This document shows positions 18,654 to 28,275 of a stretch of DNA of 64,000 nt, piece by piece (the stretch's first letter is position 1; each line of letters begins with the position of its first letter). The DNA is from JAFGSZ01 sp964492185 (GTDB lineage: Bacteria > Bacteroidota > Bacteroidia > Bacteroidales > UBA10428). The position numbers were made by a program, and so were the translations under genes. The stretch is from the NCBI GenBank assembly GCA_964492185.1, contig CAZBJH010000002.1, forward strand, positions 1 through 64,000, read 5' to 3'. The notes below the pieces were generated by a model. That model had not been told where the DNA came from and did no database searches. It saw only the letters and a list, made by a program, of their open reading frames with translations.

Positions 18654-19530
18654 TCACAAGCCTAACATTTGCAAATATTCCATTTTATCAATTACTTCCT
18701 GACTCTCTGGCCTGAAAAAAGCTATCACATTCTTCTGATTAATATGTGAGCATCGGAAAAAGACATTATAATTTTGAAAAATAATGAATGTAGGTTTTTC
18801 AATTGAAATAGCTATTTGGGTTAATCCGGTATCCCCGCCTATGTGCAAATCACTATTTTTTATATCATGGATTACCTGTTGAATTGTTGTTTTACCAAAT
18901 TTATCAAGTACATTCTCAACTGCAACATTCTCCCAGTAAAAATCCCCTTCTTCTTTTGTCCCCAATAAAGTAACCTCATGCTTTTTTACAACTTGTGCGA
19001 TCAGATCAGGCCAGCATGTCCACATCCTGGAAAGATTATTTATCCCTATGGGAGACATTGTAATATTCATTTTTTAAAGCTTTTAATAAGTCAGCATTTG
19101 ATTTTAATTCATCCCTGTATTTATCAAAAGAAACAGGATAATTAAATATTTGTTCCCATTTCCCTCCTGTATGTCCGATTCGATGCTTGAACTCATGTTT
19201 TAGTATTAGCTTTATCTGCTTTTTTCTTTGATTTAAAAAATTACATATAACAACAGAATCATCATTATCCGGAATGTGATCATAATCACAAATTTCAGCA
19301 TGTTTATACAATGTTTCTATTAGATGTTGTTGTGCTTTTGTTGAAATCACACAAACTGGTCTTTTAAACTCATTGATTAAATCCCTCATATTTGCAACAT
19401 TCCCTATTCCAGTATCACAGAAAATAACCGGACTTGATGGATAAACATTATTAAATTCTGAATTCCATGATAATTTAAACCGGGCATGAATCAGTATCCT
19501 GTCTCTGTTTATTCTTTCAAGTATATTCAT
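18654..19530 (-). pseudogene. GT9-like glycosyltransferase split by a frameshift
   Basis: Two overlapping minus-strand frames together make one GT-B protein. The upstream part (19036-19530, 164 aa) has a nucleotide-fold start, VIFCDTGIGNVANMRDLIN. The downstream part (18654-19070, 138 aa) has NITMSPIGINNLSRMWTCWP and the acceptor/nucleotide segment HIGGDTGLTQIAISIEKPTFIIF of the heptosyltransferase (GT9) fold. Skipping one base between about 19077 and 19036 joins them; an A6 run (19070-19075, minus sense) is the likely slip site. It may be a real mutation, an assembly or sequencing error, or, less likely, two coupled genes. The start overlaps the sulfotransferase stop in ATGA. Confidence 0.7.
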
Positions 19531-20117
19531 GATTGTTCAATTATTCTATCATGATTATAATTAAGCATGTTGTTCACTCCGTCAAACATTTTTGGTTCAT
19601 ATTCTATCTCCAAATATTTACAGATCTCTTTTAATGTTTCAACTGTTGAAGATGTTAATGTATTATAATCAATGGTTAACCCGGGAATTTTATTTAATAA
19701 TTCCTGCCCTTCATAAAAGTGCTTTTCAGCCTTTCTATTAGATACCCCAGTTCTCTTAACTATGCTTTGAATATTTGCTTCTTTTGATCTGTATATTTTT
19801 ATTATTTTACAATTCTCTTTTAAAAGGTCCTGAATATTAAACCTTGCCGAAGGGCTTAATACAATATTAATTCCAATCGCTTTCAATATTCTTTTTGTTT
19901 TTATATATAAAAGCGATTTAATCCTCGTCGTCTTTTTTTTCCATCTAATATCAGATGGAACACAAAGTTTATTTCCCTGATATTTTTTACCAATCAACTT
20001 ATTTTGATCGCCCGTAACAGATTGTGATAACATGTTAATATCAGAATGTGCACCTAATAAAGCAGCAAGTAATGTAGTTCCTGATCTTTGTACTCCAAAT
20101 ATATAAAGCTTAATCAT
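19527..20117 (-). CDS. sulfotransferase family protein
   Basis: Small PAPS-dependent sulfotransferase-like protein of 196 residues. The 5'-phosphosulfate loop is QRSGTTLL (residues 10-17), followed by GAHSDINMLS, and the 3'-phosphate strand is KIIKIYRSKEANIQSIVKR. Length is short for the family but motifs at both ends of the fold are kept. Its stop overlaps the start of the GT9-like gene by 4 bp (ATGA), so both act in one unit, presumably in making a sulfated surface glycan. The substrate is not predictable. Confidence 0.75.
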   Translation of the reverse strand: MIKLYIFGVQRSGTTLLAALLGAHSDINMLSQSVTGDQNKLIGKKYQGNKLCVPSDIRWKKKTTRIKSLLYIKTKRILKAIGINIVLSPSARFNIQDLLKENCKIIKIYRSKEANIQSIVKRTGVSNRKAEKHFYEGQELLNKIPGLTIDYNTLTSSTVETLKEICKYLEIEYEPKMFDGVNNMLNYNHDRIIEQS

Positions 20118-20182
20118 TAGAATTTTATTGTATTTACTGTTCTTATCTTTTTATAATCATTACAGAATATTTATTATCCTAT

Positions 20183-20346
20183 TGTCTGTCCATAAAGTCC
20201 CATTTGCCGCGTTACGCTTGTCCGAAAATTGCTCATTTACGACAAGTAAACTCCGCGTTTCCGGACCGCGCGAGTCTTGCAAATGGAACTTTCTGAACAG
20301 ACACATGACCAGTTAAACATTTTGACAACTTTTATAGACGGACACT
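20183..20346 (+). repeat. MITE-like element, family A, copy 1 (164 bp)
   Basis: Starts TGTCTGTCCATAAAGTCCC and ends CTTTTATAGACGGACACT. The first 122 bases form an imperfect palindrome (GTCCCATTTGC pairs with GCAAATGGAAC). It occupies the centre of the 417-bp spacer 20118-20534, in which I see no gene. Confidence 0.9.
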
Positions 20347-20534
20347 ATCTAATGATAAATATTACCTTATGAATCCTTAATTCTAATCCATATAACTCAA
20401 ATATGTTTTCACAGGGTCAAAGATATTAATTTTTGTATGTATCAAGGGCATAATATGAAAGCTTATGTGGCCGGAAACATAGACAGTGGACTAATAATCT
20501 TTATTAATTGTAATCTGTATCGAAACAGATTTTA

Positions 20535-22043
20535 TTATTTAAGCCCTAAATTTTGTGTTACTATTCTTTTCCAGTTTTTCGGATTTTTATAGCTTTTCCA
20601 TATTTTCTTCAATGTTTTAATTTCTATCTCTTCATAAAAATTAAATGCATATAGTATAAATGGGAAACCAATAAAAAGCATAATTTTTATACTCAGACGA
20701 AGCCATACATTCCATCCGGATATTATAAGTCCCGTAATAACAAAAAAAACAAGCATCAGGATCATTACAGCAATCTTTTTCCACTCATAAGGAATAAAAT
20801 ACATTTTTTGCGAAGCAACAGAAATAGCAAGGAAGAAAAAAATATGAGATATAAGTGTTGCGAGACCAGCTCCATATATATCCCAAACCGGAATAAACAC
20901 CAAATTCAACCCGATATTAATAACACTTGTTAAAAAGATCAGCAGTCCCATAACAGAAGTCCGCTTTGTGATAATCAAGCCAATGGTTGCATTATGTTTG
21001 AGCAAATCAAAAAGCAAAGCAAAGGAAATTAGCGGAATAACACCATTTGCATTCCAGTATGCTTTTGCGCCAGTAATAACTTTAATTAGCTCAAGAGAAA
21101 AAAGAGAAAGTCCTAATAACGTAATCGCAAAAACAAATCCTGAATAAGTCATGCTCTTTGAATAAAACCGTTTATTACCAGGTTCTGTCATTTTCTTCAT
21201 CCGAAGTGGGGTCAGTGCAGAGATGATAGATGTAGTAATAACAATTTTCAGGGTATTGGCAATACGAAAACCCAGTGAATATATGCCGGTATTTTCCAGG
21301 CCAGACATTGAATTTAACATATAACGGTCTGTTACCGACATAATGACAGTTGAAACAGTTGCCAGCATCAATGGAAAACCATACGAAAGCATTTGTAAAA
21401 GAATGTTTTTTTGAAAATGTATGCTAATATTTTTGAATACATATGGAAGAAGGAGTAATAAAGTAAAACAATCACCTATTACATAAGCTTCCCATATTGC
21501 TTCCAGACCTCTGTCCTTTAATAAAATCCCCCATAAAATCAATCCTAATTTAAGTGTAAAATTTGAAACCTGAACAAATGTAAACAATCCTGATCTTGAT
21601 TGAATTTTTGCCAGGGTTAATACATGCTGACTGATAATCTGTAATCCTGCACTGCAAATAGTTAATTTTAAAAGGTAGCTATATGTTGTTTTACTAAATA
21701 TTAACCGGGAAAAAATATCAGCATTTTGAGTTAAAAGAAAAATAACAGGAATAAGAGTAATGATAAGGAAAACCAGAGTGGTAAAAAAAATGCTTTTCTG
21801 GTTGTTAATATACTTCTTATCCCAATACCATCTTTTCAGGCTGTTTGCCATAGACATGGAAAGCAAGCCTACAAGTAAATGAACAGTAGCCTCCAGCACG
21901 GCCAAAACTCCATAATCAGCTTTACTCAGGTATTCCGGATCTGTATATATAGGAATAAGTATAAGCCCTATTGCTTTTGTGGCAATATTGCCCAAAGCAT
22001 ATATGGTTGAATTTTTCGATGTGCTTTTAATATCCTGGAGCAT
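20535..22043 (-). CDS. Wzx-type polysaccharide flippase (MATE/MOP superfamily)
   Basis: Integral membrane protein of 502 residues with about 12-14 hydrophobic segments, of the oligosaccharidyl-lipid flippase family. Recognisable features are the opening STIYALGNIATKAIGLILIPIY, a common RfbX/Wzx N-terminus, and GVLAVLEA and MLNSMSGLENTGIYSLGF in the middle. It would translocate lipid-linked oligosaccharide across the inner membrane. Composition is markedly AT-rich, like its neighbours on both sides. Confidence 0.88.
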   Translation of the reverse strand: MLQDIKSTSKNSTIYALGNIATKAIGLILIPIYTDPEYLSKADYGVLAVLEATVHLLVGLLSMSMANSLKRWYWDKKYINNQKSIFFTTLVFLIITLIPVIFLLTQNADIFSRLIFSKTTYSYLLKLTICSAGLQIISQHVLTLAKIQSRSGLFTFVQVSNFTLKLGLILWGILLKDRGLEAIWEAYVIGDCFTLLLLLPYVFKNISIHFQKNILLQMLSYGFPLMLATVSTVIMSVTDRYMLNSMSGLENTGIYSLGFRIANTLKIVITTSIISALTPLRMKKMTEPGNKRFYSKSMTYSGFVFAITLLGLSLFSLELIKVITGAKAYWNANGVIPLISFALLFDLLKHNATIGLIITKRTSVMGLLIFLTSVINIGLNLVFIPVWDIYGAGLATLISHIFFFLAISVASQKMYFIPYEWKKIAVMILMLVFFVITGLIISGWNVWLRLSIKIMLFIGFPFILYAFNFYEEIEIKTLKKIWKSYKNPKNWKRIVTQNLGLK

Positions 22044-22682
22044 ATTATTATACTATCTGAAATAAACAAATAATATTATTGTAATACATGATCTTTTCTA
22101 CATGTATAAATATCGAACTATTGTTAGAAAAAAAAATGTTTAATTAATCCAAAGATGACAGGTATTACATTTATTACATAATAAATTGACAAATGTACTA
22201 TATGAAAATATATGTCTTATAAAAAAACCCTGATTTTTATGAAGTATTTTCAGGCAAAAAAACTCCAAATATACCCTGTTATAACCAGCACTAAATCTTG
22301 TGTTATACAGTACCTATAGATTACTGAGAAAATCTAAATGCATTGTAATTAGAGATTTTCTATAAAGTCATAGTGTTTGTTCAGAATGTTCGAGATCAAG
22401 ACGTGAACATTTTAAACCGCGGTATACTAAAGTATTTGATGATTTAAAATGTGAGCAGCAACGCGGATATCGGACATTTATGGAGAGGCACTAATTAATA
22501 TTTCTTCAATTTTAACTTTTTATTAGCATACGAAGTAGATTGGAAAGGCAATATTCACAAAATCACTTATTAGTTTTTAAAAATTATTAATCTAAAATAG
22601 GTAAATCAATTCTTATAATATTTCTCTCCTCTGTATGCAAACTATGAAAAATTGAAAACTAAATCGAAATATTTAGGTTGTC
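22044..22682. other. 639-bp AT-rich spacer between divergent genes
   Basis: No coding frame stands out. It holds one family B element (22351-22492) and otherwise AT-rich sequence that must include the divergent promoters of the flippase and methyltransferase genes. Confidence 0.6.
22351..22492 (-). repeat. MITE-like element, family B, copy 2 (142 bp)
   Basis: Inverted copy of the element at 15159-15300, of identical length. It is bordered by TAATT on the left and CTAATTAA on the right; the AT-rich TTAATTAG-like border also surrounds family A copy 2. Confidence 0.85.
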
Positions 22683-23579
22683 ATGGAAAAGATATTTAAT
22701 TTGGCTCAAAAATATATCGTCGTGGCAAACGGGTTACTTAATTGCGAAATTTTTAGTACTATGAAAAAAGAATGGATGAATCCGGAAAATCTGAATTTTA
22801 AAAATGATTATGAAAAAGCAATGTATTATAAGCATTTCAAAGCATATACATTTGTTTATGATATAATTAATGGGAAAAGAGTATTAGAATTAGGATGTGG
22901 TGCCGGATATGGAATTAATCATCTTGCTCAAAAAGCAGAAAAAATAGTTACAGTGGACATTGATATTGACTCGATCAACTATGCAAGAAAAAATACAAAT
23001 GCAAAAAATATTGAATTTATACATCAGGATATTTTGGATGGGTTGAATTTTGAAAATGAAAGCTTTGATATTATTATTTCATTTCAGGTCTTTGAGCATT
23101 TTACACGCAAGGACCTTCCAATTTATTTACAGGAGATCTCCAGGCTCCTGAAACCAAACGGAACAGTTTACCTCACCACCCCAAACAGGGAGATCAGGTT
23201 ATATCCCTTTCAAAAGCCACTTAATAAATATCATCCGGTTGAATATTCCTATAAATCATTGAAAAAAGTATTATGTCATTATTTTCGGGAATGCAAAATA
23301 CTAGCTTTACGCTCTGATCCGGTAATTGAAGAATTATTTAATAAAAGGAAAAAAATGAAAATTCATTATGTATATATTTTAAAGCCGATACGGGGCGTTG
23401 TATTATCCATATCTAAAGCATTAAAATTGAAATTTCTCGTAAACTACTTAAACAGACGGTCACGTTATATTATTCCTCATCACGATTTAAATATTGGGGA
23501 TATCACTTATGAAAATTTTTGGTATGAAAAAAAAGAATATCACAAAGGCATTGATTTTATGGCTATATGCAAGAAGTAA
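22683..23579 (+). CDS. class I SAM-dependent methyltransferase
   Basis: Protein of 298 residues with a Rossmann-like methyltransferase core: motif I VLELGCGAGYGINHLA, the acidic end of strand 2 in VTVDIDID, motif II FIHQDILD and motif III FDIIISFQVFEHF. The layout with LLKPNGTVYLTTPN is of the methyltransferase 11/25 group commonly found in glycan clusters. A C-terminal extension of about 90 residues is basic. Its target is unknown; methylation of a sugar or lipid carrier would fit the context. Confidence 0.82.
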   Translation: MEKIFNLAQKYIVVANGLLNCEIFSTMKKEWMNPENLNFKNDYEKAMYYKHFKAYTFVYDIINGKRVLELGCGAGYGINHLAQKAEKIVTVDIDIDSINYARKNTNAKNIEFIHQDILDGLNFENESFDIIISFQVFEHFTRKDLPIYLQEISRLLKPNGTVYLTTPNREIRLYPFQKPLNKYHPVEYSYKSLKKVLCHYFRECKILALRSDPVIEELFNKRKKMKIHYVYILKPIRGVVLSISKALKLKFLVNYLNRRSRYIIPHHDLNIGDITYENFWYEKKEYHKGIDFMAICKK

Positions 23580-23728
23580 TAATTCAAAACACAGTACTAA
23601 CTTGTCGTCCTTAAAAGTCGGGCTCAAATATAGAAATGAATTTCATTGCCATTCATCATGATAAGAAAAGTATACTGAATAATATTGCTGCAAAATACTT
23701 TCCCCTTTCTCATTAATGGTATAATCCA

Positions 23729-25198
23729 TTACTCGCCCTTATCTCTTAACTCATTCTTTTTAACTTTTCCGGAACTGGTTTTTGGAAGGTGATCGATAAA
23801 AACAAAATAACGTGGTACTTTATATAATTCCAGTCGGTCTCTTAAAAACCCGGCTAATTCCTCTAATACTGGTTTCTTTTTTTTATCATTAAGAACGATA
23901 AATGCTTTTATTGTATCTCCGGTCAGTGCATTTTCCTCATGGGATCCAACACATGCACATTCCTTTATTCCCGGATATGTGCAAATTACATTTTCAATTT
24001 CAAGCGGGGCGACTTTTTTCCCTCCTACATTGATGATATCATCATTTCTGCCACTGAAAAAAACGTATCCTTCATTATCGATATAACCCAAATCCCCGGT
24101 TTTAAACCACCCATCCAGATCCTTTTCTTTTGTCAATTCAGGATTATTCCAATATCCGGGGGTTTTAATGTCTCCCGCTACCACGATCTCTCCAATCTCA
24201 CCTGCAGCACACACCTCTCCGTAATCATTTACTATCCTCACTTTAACATTCGGACTGGCCTTACCAAGAGCATTGATTTTTTCTCCTGCAAGATGAAATT
24301 CAGTGAAAATATTAGCCGCCACCTCGGTAAGACCATAATGCATGCAGATCCTGGTATGAGGCAAATTGGCCACCAGTTCTTTTTTTTCTTCCGTTCCTAA
24401 AGGTGAACTTCCGAATTCCATATATTTCAAATGCCTGAAATAATCAACATATTTCTGCTTCATAAGCTTCCTTATCACCGAAAAGCCGGCCGGAACCATA
24501 CAAATTCCGGTGGCATGGTATTTTTCAATTGCACGAAAAATAAGACCGGGAAATAAAAACCCATCTATTAAGATTAGGGTGGCCCCCAAATATAAATTTG
24601 TCCGTAATCGTCGCAAACCAAAGGCATGGTGTAAAGGAAGAGGTATTATTTCGGTATCCGAATGATCATTACCGATAAAAATATTTGTGTTCACTGCACC
24701 GGCCAGGATATTCAAGTGAGATAACATAACTCCTTTTGAAATACCCGTAGTACCGGTTGTAAATAATAAATCAGCAATATCATCCGAATCAGGAAAACTG
24801 TAATCATTAAGAAGATCATTGCTCAATACCGACTCGTTCAATGAATGTATCTTATATCCTGTCTCAATTTTCCTGTTCATTATTACTATTCCGGGTTCTA
24901 CCTGCTCTATGATATCCCTGACCCTGGTATCCGGTAATTTATTATCAAACGGAACCGCGATAGCACCTGTTAAATGACAGGCAAGATAAACATAGACGAA
25001 TAAAGGATTTTTTTCGGCCATGAACACTACACGGTCTCCTTTTTCTATTCCTTGTGATTTTAAAAAGACAGCTGTTTTTCTTATGCTTTTTATTAAAAAT
25101 CCATAGGAGATTTCTTCGTCCCGGAAAACAATCGCTGTTTTTCCGGGTGTTTTCTCCGCGTTGATAAAAACTCCTTTAATTATTGAATCGTATACCAT
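23729..25198 (-). CDS. AMP-dependent acyl-activating enzyme (acyl-CoA/acyl-ACP ligase)
   Basis: ANL-superfamily ligase of 489 residues that adenylates a carboxylic acid and transfers it to a thiol. The phosphate loop LLFTTGTTGISKGVMLSH, the YGLTEVA motif, GWFKTGDLGYID hinge region and C-terminal Lys in KTSSGKVKKNEL are all intact. It is the last gene of a five-gene operon and overlaps the acyl carrier protein gene by 1 bp (TAATG), so that carrier is its likely acceptor. The acid used cannot be read from sequence. Confidence 0.88.
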   Translation of the reverse strand: MVYDSIIKGVFINAEKTPGKTAIVFRDEEISYGFLIKSIRKTAVFLKSQGIEKGDRVVFMAEKNPLFVYVYLACHLTGAIAVPFDNKLPDTRVRDIIEQVEPGIVIMNRKIETGYKIHSLNESVLSNDLLNDYSFPDSDDIADLLFTTGTTGISKGVMLSHLNILAGAVNTNIFIGNDHSDTEIIPLPLHHAFGLRRLRTNLYLGATLILIDGFLFPGLIFRAIEKYHATGICMVPAGFSVIRKLMKQKYVDYFRHLKYMEFGSSPLGTEEKKELVANLPHTRICMHYGLTEVAANIFTEFHLAGEKINALGKASPNVKVRIVNDYGEVCAAGEIGEIVVAGDIKTPGYWNNPELTKEKDLDGWFKTGDLGYIDNEGYVFFSGRNDDIINVGGKKVAPLEIENVICTYPGIKECACVGSHEENALTGDTIKAFIVLNDKKKKPVLEELAGFLRDRLELYKVPRYFVFIDHLPKTSSGKVKKNELRDKGE

Positions 25199-25449
25199 TA
25201 TCGCGGATGAATATCTTTTGAGGCCAATAAGACTTTAATATCCCCGATCGTTCTAATATTCTGAATTTCTTCGGGTGTTATTTCAATATCATATTCTTCT
25301 TCGATAGCAGTAATAATATTAACATGCCCCAATGAATCCCACGAATCAATGTCTGCCGGACCTGTTTCATCATTCATTATCTGGTGTTCATCAATAAGAA
25401 GCGTTTCTCTTATTATTTTTTCAATCTCCATATAAACATAGTTTATCAT
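25198..25449 (-). CDS. dedicated acyl carrier protein
   Basis: Acidic helical carrier of 83 residues with the phosphopantetheine site Ser39 in DSWDSLGHV. The ATG at 25449 overlaps the upstream stop in ATGA, which supports this start over Met7. It is not next to fatty-acid synthase genes, so it is probably a pathway-specific ACP serving the ligase and the acyltransferase of its operon. Confidence 0.88.
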   Translation of the reverse strand: MINYVYMEIEKIIRETLLIDEHQIMNDETGPADIDSWDSLGHVNIITAIEEEYDIEITPEEIQNIRTIGDIKVLLASKDIHPR

Positions 25450-26354
25450 TTCTTATTCCTTGGAAGAACTTTTCTTCCCAATGCCTGAAAACCATCCGGT
25501 ATATCGTGTGAAACAACAGCCCCGGCTGAAATAAAAACATCATTACCGATCGATAATTTGTTGAGAACGGTTGCATTAGGGCTGATCCAGACCCTGTCGC
25601 CCACCGTTGTGGAACCGGCAATTGTGGAACAACCTGTTATCAGACAATCCTTCCCTATTTTAACATTATGGGAAATATGGACCGACTTGGAAACTTTTGT
25701 TCCTTTTCCGATAATGGTATTATCAAGGGTTCCCCTGTCAATGGTAGTGCCCGCCCCTATTTCAACATCATCATGAATTTCAAGACCCCCAATATGCGTA
25801 ACCCGTTCCCATTCATCTTTTTCATTTTGAGCAAAACCGAAACCTTCTGCTCCCAATATCACCCCGGCTTCTATTACAACATTATTACCGACAGTCGTAC
25901 CATCATATAAAAAACAATTGCCATGAATGATAACATCCTCACCAACTGTACACATACCGATAAAACAATTGGGGCCGATGAAAGCGCTTCCGGCGATACA
26001 GGCATCCGGATGCACAGTGGTCGTGGTATGTATTCCGGGATCGGAGCGACCGTCATATATCGTCTTCATTAAACGGGATAAGGTCAGTTTCGGGTTATCA
26101 ACCAATATAAATCCTTTTTCTTTTAATAACCGGGAAGTACGATTAATTGAATGATCACATATAATTAAACGGCCCGCTGTCTTTTCAATTAATTGTTGTT
26201 TATCCTCCCGCTTCGGATGACACCAGACAATCGAATGTTCATTAGCATCTGATATGCTTCTGATATTATCAAGATAATCTATTGACGAATTCCCCTGGAA
26301 TTCATAATCCGTATGTATCCGGTCCAGAATTTCTTGTACACTATGCTTTTTCAT
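25446..26354 (-). CDS. LpxD-like acyl-ACP N-acyltransferase (left-handed beta-helix)
   Basis: Protein of 302 residues with an N-terminal uridine-binding-like domain (SDANEHSIVWCHP) and a hexapeptide-repeat beta-helix from about residue 115. The stretch GAEGFGFAQNEKDEW, then GAGTTIDRGTLDNTIIG, is an LpxD signature, and His229 in HISHNVKIG matches the catalytic His of LpxD. It should move an acyl group from ACP to the amine of a nucleotide-linked amino sugar. Length is somewhat under the usual LpxD length. The operon context (own ACP, ligase, deacetylase) suggests a role other than the housekeeping lipid A step. Confidence 0.82.
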   Translation of the reverse strand: MKKHSVQEILDRIHTDYEFQGNSSIDYLDNIRSISDANEHSIVWCHPKREDKQQLIEKTAGRLIICDHSINRTSRLLKEKGFILVDNPKLTLSRLMKTIYDGRSDPGIHTTTTVHPDACIAGSAFIGPNCFIGMCTVGEDVIIHGNCFLYDGTTVGNNVVIEAGVILGAEGFGFAQNEKDEWERVTHIGGLEIHDDVEIGAGTTIDRGTLDNTIIGKGTKVSKSVHISHNVKIGKDCLITGCSTIAGSTTVGDRVWISPNATVLNKLSIGNDVFISAGAVVSHDIPDGFQALGRKVLPRNKK

Positions 26355-26369
26355 ATAATATCACTTTGA

Positions 26370-27017
26370 TTAAATAATCCACCTGATCACTTCAAACGCT
26401 TCTGCATATTCGGCCTTCACCATCACCCCCCGTGTCTTTGCCAGGCTGAAAATAAAATCTTCGGAAGAATAATACCTCATTTTCTGTGAATTATAAGCAT
26501 CAAGAGCATATATTTTACTTCTCAAATGTTTTCCCTTAAGTTGAATAAAGCATTGATTATGGAAGTTCATGTTGTTCCATGGAACCTCATAACCAAGAAT
26601 TGACGTATCTTTAAATGCCCTGAGTCCTTCCATGGCAACAGTACTGTGATCCTGGTGCAAATCCTGAAGGACAGGCATAAACACCAGATCCGGGTCAATA
26701 TCACTTTTTATCCGTACCAGCTCTTCAAGAATATCCTGTCGTACATAATTTAATTTACGAACAGTAAATCCATAAATAATAAGATTTTCACGAGGTATTC
26801 CCAGACGCTTTGTTGCCTCCTTTACCTCAATTTCCAAAATATTCTCCGGCATCCCCTTGGGAACCGATTCTTTGGCTGTTGAAAAAGCAATATAATATAC
26901 ATTATATTTTTCTTCCAGAAATTTAGCAATACTGCCGCCACAACCAAACTCCCCGTCATCGGTATGAGGTGCCAGAACAAGAATATTATTCGTTTTTTTA
27001 GAATTTATCATATGCAT
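26370..27017 (-). CDS. PIG-L family N-deacetylase
   Basis: Zinc-dependent deacetylase of 215 residues of the LmbE/PIG-L family, which removes acetyl from N-acetylglucosaminyl groups. The zinc motif is PHTDDGEFGCGG (His18, Asp21) with the second site in DLHQDHSTV. The start Met (27017 or 27011) lies within the 3' end of the glycosyltransferase gene (20-bp overlap), and the LpxD-like gene follows after 15 bp. It probably exposes the amine that the acyltransferase then modifies. Confidence 0.85.
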   Translation of the reverse strand: MHMINSKKTNNILVLAPHTDDGEFGCGGSIAKFLEEKYNVYYIAFSTAKESVPKGMPENILEIEVKEATKRLGIPRENLIIYGFTVRKLNYVRQDILEELVRIKSDIDPDLVFMPVLQDLHQDHSTVAMEGLRAFKDTSILGYEVPWNNMNFHNQCFIQLKGKHLRSKIYALDAYNSQKMRYYSSEDFIFSLAKTRGVMVKAEYAEAFEVIRWII

Positions 27018-28182
27018 TAATTAAGTCATTAACGGTTTTTTCCCATACAAATTTATCTTTTACTTTTTTACAATTTTCAGCAAATTCGGTTTCAAGTTCA
27101 GGATGTTTATAAATATACTTTACCTTTTCTGCAAAATCCCCGGGATCTCCATCAGATATTGATAAGCCCAGGTTATATTTTTCAACCATTGTACGTACCA
27201 TCCTGCCCTGCCCGACAATTAAAGGCTTATTCGAAATAATATACTGGTAAACTTTAGTTGCTATCGTATTATTTTGTTCGTCCCGTACCACCCTGGAGAT
27301 ATTAACACAAACATTACTGGCCTCAAGGTATAATGGCAATTCCTCTATAGGCATAAACCCCACATAATCAACAAATTGGTCTACTTTTAATTGTTTTGCC
27401 AGTTTTACCGGATCAAAATTTTTCATCATCATACCTGCAATAACAAATTTAATATTCGGAATTTCCTTTGACAAATTTACCAGGGCTTTTATTACTATAT
27501 CAAGGCTTCTTAATACATCAATGGTTCCGGCATAAAAAATAACAAAGTTGTCTTTATATCTATTGAGAACAGTATTATCATCCGGCTTTCGTTTGAGAAA
27601 ATCTTCCGAGGGTGTATTAGGTGTGACAATTATCTTATCAGGCATGATGCCTGTTTCTTTAATATATAATTGCCTGAGCGGTTCTTCAACAGTAATTACA
27701 AGATCAGCTTTATGCAGGTATTTCCTTTCATAATTTTTCCAGTCAGACAACCAGTTAACTACCCTTCCAATACCCCTGTTCAAATGGGCTGTATGAACGA
27801 TCCAGTTACTGTAATATTCATGCTGATCGCAAATAAGCTTCGCCCCTGATCTCTTTTTAAAATAATAACCGGTTTTTGACAAGGGCAGATCATGCACATG
27901 AATAGCATCAAAAGGAAATTCCCTTTGTATAGATTTAATATATTTTTTCCAGTACCTGAAATACAATGGAATGATCAAACAGGCAGCACTTAATTTGAAC
28001 ATTAAGTTTGATATAGGCCTGCGGTATATCGTATATCCATCATTTCGTTCCACTCCCGGACCATTAATGAATGTGTAAGTTGCTATGGCCACTTCATGGC
28101 CCGCTTCCATCAGTGAACTGATTTCCTTTTCAACGCGACTGTCAGGGGGAAATTCCCGTTCCAGTATCATTAATATCCTCAT
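26998..28182 (-). CDS. glycosyltransferase family 4 protein
   Basis: GT-B enzyme of 394 residues from ATG 28182 (MRILMILEREFPPDSRVEKE); a TTG at 28206 would add eight residues. It has DQHEYYSNW in the N-terminal domain and VYQYIISNKPLIVGQG in the donor-binding half, in place of the usual EXXXXXXXE motif. It is first in the five-gene minus-strand operon. It likely adds the N-acetylhexosamine that the PIG-L enzyme then deacetylates; this is inference from order. Confidence 0.85.
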   Translation of the reverse strand: MRILMILEREFPPDSRVEKEISSLMEAGHEVAIATYTFINGPGVERNDGYTIYRRPISNLMFKLSAACLIIPLYFRYWKKYIKSIQREFPFDAIHVHDLPLSKTGYYFKKRSGAKLICDQHEYYSNWIVHTAHLNRGIGRVVNWLSDWKNYERKYLHKADLVITVEEPLRQLYIKETGIMPDKIIVTPNTPSEDFLKRKPDDNTVLNRYKDNFVIFYAGTIDVLRSLDIVIKALVNLSKEIPNIKFVIAGMMMKNFDPVKLAKQLKVDQFVDYVGFMPIEELPLYLEASNVCVNISRVVRDEQNNTIATKVYQYIISNKPLIVGQGRMVRTMVEKYNLGLSISDGDPGDFAEKVKYIYKHPELETEFAENCKKVKDKFVWEKTVNDLINAYDKF

Positions 28183-28275
28183 AATTCTGTTTAAAATTTG
28201 ATTCAAAGATGAATTATTTTTTTTAATATCGCTTAATTTTTAGCTTTCTTTACATATACACGAAAAAAAATAGTT

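Noticed and set aside
18654..19530. Programmed ribosomal frameshift in the GT9-like gene
   Set aside because: There is an A-run but no downstream structure or known precedent for this family; mutation or error is simpler.
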